64,000 bases of DNA. Origin: Nematostella vectensis. Taxonomy: Eukaryota > Cnidaria > Anthozoa > Actiniaria > Edwardsiidae. The notes under the pieces were generated by a model, which searched no databases, was not told the origin of the DNA, and saw only the letters and a list, made by a program, of their open reading frames with translations. Positions 1 through 12,300 of this stretch are shown piece by piece. Made by a program: the position numbers and the translations under genes. The stretch covers positions 4,455,501-4,519,500 of the forward strand of contig NC_064043.1 in NCBI RefSeq assembly GCF_932526225.1, in the 5' to 3' direction. The number at the start of each line of letters is the position of its first letter. Position 1 is the stretch's first letter.

Positions 1-164
1 AAAACGCAGCGTCCATAGTTAAAACATAGAGTATAAGTAAAGCCTCTTGCAAAAGCGCCAACATTGCGCTGCACACAAAACAGAATTTGTAAGCGCACGA
101 CTTTACAGCAACTCCCAATATGGTGAGTAAACAGTGCCAGCATTACTGGGCCAATGCCTCACCA

Positions 165-324
165 GCAACGTTCGCACGAGGCGCTGTTTGCACGAGGCGC
201 TGTTTGCACGAGGCGCTGTTTGCACGAGGCGCTGTTTGCACGAGGCGCTGTTTGCACAAGGCACTGTTTGCACAAGGCGCTGTTTGCACTAGGCGCTGTT
301 TGCACAAGGCGCTGTTCGCATGCG
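165..324. repeat. 16-bp minisatellite in IARS1 intron
   Basis: About nine to ten head-to-tail copies of the 16-mer gcgctgtttgcacgag, with single-base variants in the later units (cacaag, cactag). The array starts only 26 bases beyond the exon 21 donor at 350 and so fills the start of the following intron. Short ORFs over it are repeat translations, not genes. Confidence 0.9.
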
Positions 325-350
325 GCTTATAACCCTCTGTTTTGCCTCAC

Positions 351-3300
351 CCTCTGAAACTGGTCAATGCTCTGGCTAAGAAAGCGATACGCATTGTACC
401 AGGGCAGAAAAACATCCTTCACAACATCCTTGACGCCTTTTTCCTGGAATTTCAGCGTCTCTGCGCGCACCACTGGCGAGTTGATCAGGTAAAGTCTGGG
501 AAATGACATATTTAGTGTGTATTATTCATTATTTTCCTTGTCATACTATGGGCGAGTTGATCAGGTAAAGCCTGGGAAATGACATATTTAGTGTGTATTA
601 TTCATTATTTTCCTGGTCATACCATGTGTGTAGGAAAGACTGGGTTGCTATGAAAAAGGGGATTAAACCGAATGGATTATCCCCACTTCTTTATACTCCG
701 ATTGTAGTCGTTTTAAGTCAAAATACACAATATTGATTTTACTAAAAATCAAATTCACATCTTCTAATTTACATTCCTACGCTACTTCGTACACTTTATG
801 TGTGAACTTCTGATGAAGACAAAAACAAATATAAAATACTAGTGATTACCCGTGAAATATTCACGGAAAAGCATTTTTTTGTTGTACAAAACTTTTTAAG
901 GTATATTTCAATCCTTCATTGTATTGGGCTTCCTGGTGCTTTAGGGGAATAGTATGCGTCATCGTAAACATTAATTAAACAGATGCCTCCCTTTTGAGTC
1001 CCCAATATATTTATCTCATATTTAATTTACCTTATAAAAAATGTGTAAAAGGCGCTTTTTATAAAATGGCGCCCGTATTTTAGTATTCCACCTTTTCCTA
1101 TATCCGTGTTGAGAACCCTGTAAAGGATGTTTTTGGCGGGAATCGGACAACCAAATTCAAACCATGCCAGTTCGTACGTTCATATATGTTTTGTGGATAA
1201 GAGAGTGGATCGTTAAATCTCGCTTTGTTGGCCTTTTTGGGCTTAGTGTATTATTTAGTGGTCAATTTCATACTTTTAATGAAAATCGATGTGACATAAA
1301 AGGTATGTGGGCCTGAAAACACAAAATGACCGCAAACTATTTGTAATGAACAAACCTTTTTTTTTAATCGAAGAGTACTTACTTCTTATAACGAGATTGA
1401 TCTGATAAAATAAGAAGTGTTGTGCACCATCAGATCAAGCGTTTATGCACCGTGATTGAATTCAAAAGTCTAGCAGTTGTAGGTAAAAGCTCTTTTCTTC
1501 CGTTTTCTTGTTTGCGAACCGTTTTGTTTATGCGCGATGGAGCTAAAGAATCTAGTTTCTTTTCGAGGTAGGAATAATGCCTTTCTAAAAAACGACAAAA
1601 AGACGGTTGTGTTGCTACAATTAATCTATCTACGCAATGAACCTTCGGCAAGTATTTTGTGCCTATTCGGAACACTTCAAAGCCGGTAACAAAATAATTG
1701 TAATGAGATGCTATTTTGGGCTAGTGCCTACTAGAAAACCGACAAAAAAACAACAAGATCACGGAACAAATTATCAAACAGAATCATACTGCCAAAAAAG
1801 GGAATCTAAAGGGACATCGTACAAGTTACGTCATTACAAAGGATTTACAGAGGTTTGCTATATTTACAGCAAACCTGTGTTAGACCAGTTGTAAAATGCA
1901 ACTGGTTTTTTTTTTCGTCGTCTTTCCTAACAACGTGCATTATTGTGCAATGCCCAGGAAGTCCATGCACCATTGTGTGTGTATTTTTTTAGTGCACTTG
2001 CTGCGACCTTACTCAGGCCTTTTTCTTACACGAAGTATCTATGCTAATCTAGCCTCCCTCATTTGTAATTCCACCTCTCAGATCCATGTTATTTGTGCAG
2101 TGGAAAATGCCAGATTCGCGATTCTATTACTGTAAATTTCACCATAGCTTTATTTTCTATCAAGTTATTGTAAAAAGTCGTGTTAAACTCGGAATGATTA
2201 CGGAAAATTTCGCTGTGTTGTACATAAGCGTCGCGTTGAGACCCGTGTAAACTTCAAACTTGCAAGTCAATCAAGTCTCAAGGCCTTATTTGTGACCTGA
2301 ACACTCAAGAATGAGCTAAAGGTATTTACCTCAATTTGCTTGGTCTATTCGGAAGTAGATATTTGAATCAGCTGATGAGAACTGTCTACTACATGTAAAT
2401 CGCCATTTTGTGTTTTTTTCATAAAGGCTTCTGTTTAGTTTTTAAAACACGTGTTGTTTCCTTTCGATAAGCTTTTCTTTTCTAAAATCAAACCTCTATC
2501 CCTCATTGAATGTCATTATATGTTTTCTGGTTACTATTTGCATTAAAAAACTAGAAGTTAAGCTTATACTTGTCTTCGTAGTGTTTTTGCGCCTGGTAGA
2601 TTACTTACTTACTTATCTTTTGCAAAATTCTACCAAAACGCTTTGCCTTTGGGGAGTAGAGAGCATAACTAGCATAGAGAAGGCACATTCACGTACAGCT
2701 AATTACATTGTAATAAAATTCAGAAAATTCTTTTTAGCCCTAATCAGTGTTATGATATGGCATTTACAATGCACATCAAGATTATATATATATCTTTATT
2801 AATTCAAAGGTGGTGATTGCAGAAAAATCTGAGTTTTGTCTTAACACAGTGAAAGCTTCATGTGATGAAGGAAAAGAACAAAGATTAGACCCTTTAAATG
2901 AACCCAGTGATGAGTCATTTGTTAACAATGTCACAAACCAGTAGAGTAATACTTAGGTATGGTTAATAATGCAACAAATGATTGTTTATTCATTTAAGTA
3001 AATGCACTTTATATAATCTAACAGTGTTATAATCTAACAGGCTTAGTCAGGAGTCCTTCAATACATTGTTTGTACTATTGACCTATTTCTGCAAATAACC
3101 TTTCCATAGACTGTTTGTTTTTAGGATAATAGAAGGTGCCCACTGTTACAATGAGTGTAAATTACCAATTCTAGGAGATGTCTGGTTCTCATATTTTGGT
3201 ACCACAGTTCGTTAGCACAAATGATTGGCTCTTGCTATTACTCTTCTAATTTTGCTAGAAGTTCAAATTTTGAAAGAACAAGTAAAGTAAGTAAGACTCC

Positions 3301-6300
3301 CCATCGAATTCCCATCAACATCAGCATAGGACAATGATTGAAACCTAATGCTGCTAATGGTTCCCATTTCACACAAGTAGATCGAAAAATAAGTATACCT
3401 AATGAATGAAAAAGTAAAGATTAATATTGACACTAGATAGAAAATACAATGAAATGCAGAACCCCACTAAATCGAACTCGACTTTTTTGTTAAAACAATT
3501 GTCCGCTTTGATAAAGATATTTAATCTTTGAGATTATTAGCTCGGCCATCGAGTATGTTGTAGTCAGTATGTTGAAGTATTTCGTATAGTATTTTTCTAC
3601 AGGCAAAGTTCAGGCAAATAATTGTTTGGCGTTAATCTTGAAATTCCCAATGTCAGAAAAGTCACTTGAATCCAGGGGGAAGAAATGGGGGAATTGCCGC
3701 ATATTGAAGGCACCGTGCTTTGTAAGCAGTCCACTGAAACAGCCTGCTACTCATCCATTACTCTATACGCACACAAAGTAAATACATCATGGGGCACGTA
3801 CCATTTCTCAACCGAGATGACAACCTTTTCAAAATCAGCTGTTTATGTAGGAAAGCCTCTTCGATATGCTTAAAAAGCCTATGTCAGCCGCCATTTTGAA
3901 AAAGGAATCAATTTCCATCGGGGGATTTGGGGAAGACAATGTGATATTTTCGGTTGAATTTGGTAAATAAAGTATCAAACAATTTTTTTAGATGGTTATT
4001 TCGAGAACTTAGTTCCATAGTGTGCCTCCCAATATTAAATCAAAACAATAACAAAGGTGCGACTGACCAGGGCACATTAACATGCCTCTGTCAACCACCT
4101 TTTGTCATCTTATTAAAATACCAAGTGCGCACGAAAGCATCCATTTCCATCGGCTGATTTGAAAAAGCTGTTGCAATATTTTCGATTGAATTTGGTAAAT
4201 AAAGCATAACATCTTATTTTAGGTGTTTTTTGGGTGTTTCTTCTTATCATTTGTCTTCCAATATTGGTTAAAAACAATAAACAAAAGTGTGGCTGACGAG
4301 GGCTCTTTAATACATATTGTAATTTCTAACTACAACCTTAAAAAACAGGTATTTCTGTTTTATTTATAAATTATACTCTTTTGCTGTATGGATTATAGTT
4401 CTGTTTGTAGGTAAAATAAATGTATGTAAAAAAAACGCTGCAATGGCAAAGTCAACCCCGACGTTTAACCAACCCTGTTTTCAAACTGCATCAAGGTTAA
4501 ACCATATGTTATAGTTACACCTAACATTGGAAACCATCGTCTTCCATTTGTTGCTTCTGTATGCAGATCATGTTCATTGTGAATGGGGTACACAAACTTT
4601 CTCGCCTTTATCTTTGGTCATAAAATTCTCGTACCAACAAAGTTGTCTAACCTGAGGGCGTCGGAGCCATGCTTGTTGATAATTTCCATAGGATCAGGGT
4701 AGTTCTTCTTTCGTTTGCTCATCTTTGCGCCATCACTGAAGGAGGCAAGCAAAACCCATTGATAAAAAGTACTTGAAAAAAAAAAGACTACAAGTGGTAA
4801 ATTCGAATTCTCTCACATAATTGCTATGCATTTTCAATATCACTAGTGGTAAAAGCTGAATCCTCACACATACTTATTATGCGTTCGCAATATCACTAGT
4901 GGTAAAAGCTGAGTCCGCACACATATTTATTATACATTTTCAATATCACAAGTGGATAAAGCTGAATCCTCACACATACTTATTATGCATTCGCAATATC
5001 ACTAGTGGTAAAAGTTGAATCTGCACACATACTTACTATGTTTTTGCAATATCACAAGTATTGGTAAAAACGAAATCCGTACAACATGACATACTACTTA
5101 CGCTGCAAGTACAAGGCCGTTAACGATTAGATTCTTGAATGGTGGCTTGTCAAACAGTGCAGTGGATATCACTAGCAGAGTATAAAACCTGCAACGAAGA
5201 ATAATTATGATCAAGGCCGATTAACGCTCAACTAAATATACAGTATTGTTAGATCCGAAAACTGGGCCCATAACTTGTTTTGCAATACAGCTTTAGTGGT
5301 ACTCGCCCTCTCATTGGTTCATTAGTGGGTCGTACGTCGCTGCACAGCCCACTTAAAAACAGCATAACACTTTAGGACCAAAAAAACCCTTCTCAAAACA
5401 CTGTTTAATAAATAACTTATTTACCTCGTTTGCCATGCGGAAAATCACGGAGCCTCAAGTTCTGGTTAAGAAATTCCCAGAATGTGGATAAGTGAATTGG
5501 TCTTAGCCATTTCAAATAGCAATGAGTCAGGATTGAAATACATCTGTTTTGCCAACGTCAAGAGGTGATGAATAAAAAAATAAGCCACCACATGGATGTT
5601 ATTTTTTTCTTTCTTACCAATCAGTAAATCCTTTAACAAAAAAAAAGGTATCAGTGCCAGCTTACCATCCTCTGGTTTGGTCAATGCCCTCTGCAATAAA
5701 GTCCGCAGGAAACGTTTTCTCAAAATCTTCTTTGCGCTCAAAGGGGTAATGGACCTGAGCATAGGGCATGCTGTGAATTGTAGCAAGCATAGTTAGCAAA
5801 CAAGCAGAGAGAAAAAAACACTCTTTATAACCAACAGTGATGTGCAAATTCATGATTTAGACGACAAACTAAAACTACCCCGCATAGGGGGAAGTGAAAC
5901 CAGAGTTTTTATTTTGCATAAAAGTATGAAAGACAGCATGAAAGACTTGTCACACAAATCTCACTAGCATTTCACTAGCAAATCAAATCCACTTGAATCA
6001 ATGTAAAATTCACTCCATCCTTAATAACACAGCAACATTCTTAGCTAAAGCATAAAGCCTACAGCACACTGGGCGATTTCGCATGTTCTTTAGCTTAAGC
6101 CTGCTCATGGCGGCAAATTAACCAATATCTGGACATCTAATTTGTCTGATGCTTGCGATCCCTAGCAATCGAATTCGCTAATTCGAGCGTATAAAATCAC
6201 CTAGTGTGTTGTAGGCTTAAATCCAGGAGTAATGATATTTTCCAAAATAATAAGCTTTTTTATTATTCTAAAAACAACAACAACAACAGTGCCACACAAG

Positions 6301-9300
6301 TAAGTTCCAGAGTCTTAACCGTGACGTTTGTCCTGTGTTAATGCGTGACGTGACATGACGTGACATTTGTCCTGTGGTAATGTGTGACATGGATGGCACC
6401 TCACCTCCCACTCTCAAACCAACAGTCGAACACTTCAGGTACTCTCCTCAGGACCCCTCGGCCAGTCTTGGAAGGGATGGTTACATGATCAACACTGTGG
6501 ATTAAGGGCCAGAGCTCTTTTCAAATAATGAATATCATCTAAACACATAGCTACATACAGACTAAAACGTCCCCCAGTCATAGACTCAAAGAATTGTATC
6601 AATCACACTGTAATGGGCTGAGCCCAGAAAGTGATAGAAAGAACTCCAAACAGGTTTTTAAGGGCTCTGAAAGGTGCCCTGAGTGTTGATGAGCTATAAC
6701 ATAGCACCAAGATGAGCAATAACATCACATGAAACTAAGCAATGAAAATAGTAGCTTGGTCTTACTTTTCTCTATGAAGGTCAGTAAGCCGGACACCAGA
6801 CAATTCGGCCAGCTCATCAACGGAGCCAACACAAACCACCTGTAATATTTTAAAATCATATAAAAATTTGGTACTTAAAAAAAACCTTACATGTATTCAT
6901 ATATTTTGTAAAATAAAAGACCAGTGAGTGTGCTAATAATGAACTTTAGTGTAAATGATGTCATCATTTTAGGGAAAAAAATGAATACTGACCTCTTGGT
7001 AGTCATCGCTGACCCAAAGTGGAATGGGTGTGCCCCAGTAACGGTTACGGGACACATTCCAGTCATGCGCATTCTGAAGCCAGTTGTGGAACCTCTTCTC
7101 CTTCACGAACTCAGGAACCCTAACATTAATATAGCCCATAAATATATCACACATAACGACACAATAATTGACTCAGGTTACATTAACAAATATTGGATCA
7201 GATTTTGAGCTGGCAAGCATATTTAACAGGATGGGATATGTGCCTTTTTGCATGAAATGTTTGCAAAAAGTAAATTGGACAATTATAACTTATCTTGCTT
7301 AAATTTACCTCAAAGTATTGGGGAGAGGGGCACAATACAAAACATCAAGAAAAATATATTTGGAGCAGGGCTATGCCTCTTTCTTTTTTTAAAAAAAAAA
7401 TATTTGGAGGGGCACATGATCCCAATACTCCACCCCATATCACAGCCCTGTATTAATTCTCAGACTAAATCAAATTTTGCAATTATTCAAAAAATAATGT
7501 CAAGATTTCAGTCTGCCACAAAGCATACACTTACCAGTAACACTTCTGATTGTTGGCTAAAAGCTTGTCCACAATGGACTCTACACGTATGAACCAACCA
7601 GGTACAGCTTTGTAAATCAGAGGGGTGTCAGACCTGTAACAGACTTAAGCTTAGACAACAACCTTTACACAGGGCAGGGGTTTTATTAGGCCCCAGCGGC
7701 CGGCGGAACCCCCAGCTTTTTTCTACCGAGCATTGAAAAAGTTGTATTAAGTTTTAATTGAACTGATAAATAAAATAACTTCCACTGCCTACTTATCAAT
7801 CTCCACCACCTACTCTGAAACTTGATTAAACCCTGCTTGGTCAGCTCCATTTTGCCTTTTTATGTAGTGTCAGATGATGTTTATCCCGGAACTGTGGAAA
7901 CTACCCTTTCTTAGTCAAAGCTGAAAATTTTTCATTATTAAAGAGGAGAGGCTGATTGAGTCCTCTTAAAAAAGGCTAATCCTGCTGCCATTTTTTGCTC
8001 CCACACAACACAATACTAATAAGGCTTTTAAGAAAGGAACTAAGATATTTTAATAGCACAAAAAAAGAATAGCACCGATAAAGGACTTCATTCACTCCTT
8101 GATGATTAGTAAGTTTTATATATCCAAATGTAAACATTAACAGAGTGGTTTATTGGCATTCTCTAATCACCTCCAGCAGAAGGGGTAGTTGTGCTTGATG
8201 GTACTCTGGTGGACCAGACGCCGATGCTGCTTCAGCCACTTGATGATGTGTTTATCAGCATCCTTGACATACTGACCAGCAAAGTCAGTCACCTCTGCTG
8301 TGAACTTGCCATTGGCATCTACAGGGCATGGCAAGCTTCCCCCTTTATGAATAACTCCATTTGCCATGCTCACACGGTAATCATCCTACAACAATAACAG
8401 AACTTGTATCTAGAGGATACTAGGATACTTATACGAAGGTGGGAACAACATCTTTTTGGGATTTGTGTTTATTGTCTTTAGTTCTTTTGAAGGGGTGAGA
8501 TTTTGTTTGGGTGTACTCACTTTGTTGGTACACTCAATACCTACTGGTAATTGGTAATACCTCTTGGAAACTGTAAACATATATGGTATATAAGGCTCTA
8601 ATCTTCTTTTCCTTGAAATAAGAATGACAGAATTCATTGAAGGATTGGTAATACCCACCTCACCAAAAGCAGGTGCAGAGTGAACAACACCTGTCCCGCT
8701 CTCCTCGGTGACATAGCTATCAGTCAGAATCCTAAATGCCCCACTTGATTTTAGCTACAAAATCACAGAACCAACAGGTCATTCATTGCATGTAAGCTTA
8801 ATATGGTAATGTCCTCACAGCTCTCATAGAACTTACCTGCTCAAAGTATGGAAACATAGGTTTGTAAGTTTTTCCTTCTAGACTTGCACCCTTGAACCTA
8901 TTCATGAAGGAATGCAAAATTCATTGAAAGATAATACTGTATAGTATCCAAGGGCTAAATACAAAAATCATCAGAAGATAACTATCTAAACCAAGAGGTA
9001 CAATAAACATACAAAGTAATGGGTTATTTCAAGATAACTATCAGAAATCCTTCTGACCACAACTTTTTAATGTAAACAGTTCACCCTACCTTTCTAAGAC
9101 AGTATACTCTTCTGGTGTCTTGAAAAGAGCATCAAGACGGGCAGCCATCATAATATAAACCTTCTCTGTGCTGTTATCTAAGCCAGAAAAATGAGACAAT
9201 TACTTTACATAGGGTCCAAATTCCCCACAGCTTTAATTTTCTGTACTCTTCTCATGTCCTGTGGCTAATAAGGTAGGGTAAGGGGTTGCAAAAGTGGTAT

Positions 9301-12300
9301 AAAGACATATTGGGCTCACAGTAACTGCCTTAAGGTAATTCCCTTGAAATAGTTCTACAACTTGGCATAAACAATATTGAAGTGAAGGGCTTTCAAAAAA
9401 TGTAATAAAAAAATAAGGGTACCCACCATGCTTTCACATCAGAGGGGCACGAGTAAAAATCCCAACTCATAGTTTTCTAAATGAGACCTATATTCTTTAG
9501 AAAATTAAGTTCTGTTTGTCAAACTGCCAAAATCCGATCTCCCAAACAATAACCCGTTAGATAATGTTCAAAACAATATTCTAAGTAGGCTATTTAGTTT
9601 ATTTCTGTACCTTTGAATTTGTTAAAAATTCGATTCTGAAGGTAATTCTTGTGATTTCTTGTACAATTTGTGTTTTTTGTCTAGTTTTCTTATAAAACCC
9701 GTAAAAATACTTCAAAATCACGCTTTTTACTGTATAAATAGGTGCAAAAAAAGAGTGTCTTTTAGTGCGATTTCTTTAATAATGTTAATATTAATAATAA
9801 TATTAAAGAAATCACACTAAAAGACACTCTGCTTTGGTTCCAAAATTATCTTTCAAACCGAAAACAATTCGTAAATTATAAAGATACAAAGTCAGAAGAA
9901 TATGATATAACCTGTGGTGTTCCCCAGAGTTCCATTCTTGGGCCCTTACTATTTCTTACATTAATGATGTCCCTAATGCCACGGAACTGTTTTCGTTTAC
10001 TCTTTTTGCTGATGACACAAACTTAGTTTTCAAATCGAAATCTGCTGAGGACATGGATGAAATTTTAAACTCCGAGCTATTCAAACTAACAGAATGGTTT
10101 AAGACAAATAAATTATCACTTTACACTAAAAAAACAAACTATATTATATTCAGAAACAGCAAAAGAAAAACGAAACATACAACCAAAATAGAGATAAACA
10201 ACGAACCTATCCAGATGGTAAATGAAACTAAATTCTTAGGACTCATCATTGATAGTCAATTAAATTGGAAGACGCATATCAACCATGTCAGAACTAAAAT
10301 CACTAAAAATGTTGGAATAATGAATGAACTTCACTTTTATTTGCCTAAATTTAGCCTAAAAACATATTTTACATTAGTTCATCCGTACATACACTATGGA
10401 AACATCAACTGGGCAAGTAATTATGACACAAGTTTAAAACGAATATTGCTTTTGCAAAAAAGGTGTGATAGAATAATAACAAATTCTCATTACCTCAGTC
10501 ACACTGAGCCCTTACTCAAACAAGAAAGGCTTCTTACGGTCTATGACATTAACACCCTTGAAACTGCATTATTCATGTATAAATTCGACAATAATCAATT
10601 ACAGGGGACTTTTGATAACTTTTTTTAAAAGAAATAATACAATCCACAGCTATAACATGAGAAATTCATGCGACTATCGCACAACTCTTAGAATAACAAG
10701 ACGGGGCCAATTTTCAATTTCGTACAGGGGTCCAAAAATCTGGAGCAACCTCACTTGTCAAGCAAAACAATGCATATCAATAAATATGTTCAAAAAGATT
10801 GTAAAGGACAATATCCTCTCTCAAAAAGCAGCTATTGATTTATAGATATGATTCTACTTTATTTCATCAAATCAGCCACATGTAAATTTAATAATAAGGA
10901 TTCCTTAGTCAAATCAAGAACATTCATATATATTTTAGTAGAGACGCTACTTAGTCTGCGACAGGGGTCTACACCTTATAAGCATTGTGCTTTAAGTAGA
11001 CTCCTCATCATCACTATTTTTTTGCATTATTATCATTATACTATTATGTGGTGAAATAAACTTGATTGATTGATTGATACCTGAGATCTATCTGCAACTA
11101 GTTTGTGTGACATGTATGACATGAAAAATTTACTGCATACTTTGGAGATAATAAAACAATATATATAATCTTATTTTTTATTTGTAAATGCCATATCACA
11201 ACACTGATTGGGGCAAGAAAGGTAAGAGCATCATCTCTTCAGGTGTGGGGTGGACTCGAGGTGTGCTCCATGAAATTAGACAGGGCTTATTGTCCTATCT
11301 TCAAATACTATCCCCACATCAGAGTTAGCACCGAAATAAGATTAAGGAAAGCTGAGAATGTGTTTTAAAATTGTTATTTCTTAAATATTTCTTTGGTTCA
11401 CTGCCCTCAATGTGCTATCACTTAGGGGTAAATTTTACACCCAAAGTAAGTCCTATTGTATTAACAATATAATTTAATTGAGAAATGTATTATTTTATTT
11501 ATGTAAGTTACAAGTAAACAACAACATTTATTTATTTTGAAGTCAAATGAGAGAGCTATAGAATATCTAGACTTGATCGAAATTTATAGAGCATAAACAT
11601 ATTTTCAAGATCAACAACACTACAAAAAAAATACAAATCTCTAGATTTTATTGAAAATGTTCCATGAAAATAAAATGACATTCAATGGAGATAAAGGTAT
11701 TTTAGGGAAATAATAAAACTTAAGCTTATCTAAAGGAAGCACCAAAGTACCAAAATAATTTTCATAGATTTAAGTACATATTTTACACTTACATGACTTT
11801 CAACACCTATGTTGTACTTTATTAAAATCGACATGGTTAAAATGATGAGACTCAATGAGAGAGATCAAGATATTTTATAGTAAGAAAATAAAATTCATCT
11901 TAGGGTAGCCGGTCAAGTGTCCAATGTAAAGTAGATTCATCAAAAATGCGATTTGTAGGAGACGATTTCCATCAATTGTTTCAAACTACTTCCACTTCAA
12001 AATAGATTAAGCAATCAAGGTAAATACCTCGAGTCCATTCATGAGTGTCCAGTGCACATTTAATTACGTCTTGAAGTAAGCTGTATGAGTCTAAAGCAGT
12101 CAGCACTTAAAGCCGCATTGTCACCAGTTTACTTCCGGTTAATTACGTAACAATCTCCGGAAAACGCGAAAGATATTTCAAAATATTGAAAGCAGTGTGT
12201 TTATTAGAAGTTTCTTTGAGGATGTGATTGATAATTTAGAGCAGATGGCCTGTTTAATATCTCGGATTTTAATAGATTCCTTTGTCTTTTAACGGTTGAG

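Noticed and set aside
120..357. Cys/Arg/Leu-rich repeat ORFs
   Set aside because: Pure translation of the 16-bp minisatellite in an IARS1 intron.
1886..1910. Hairpin accagttg...caactggt followed by T-run as a terminator
   Set aside because: Rho-independent terminators do not apply to an animal genome; it is a small chance palindrome in an intron.
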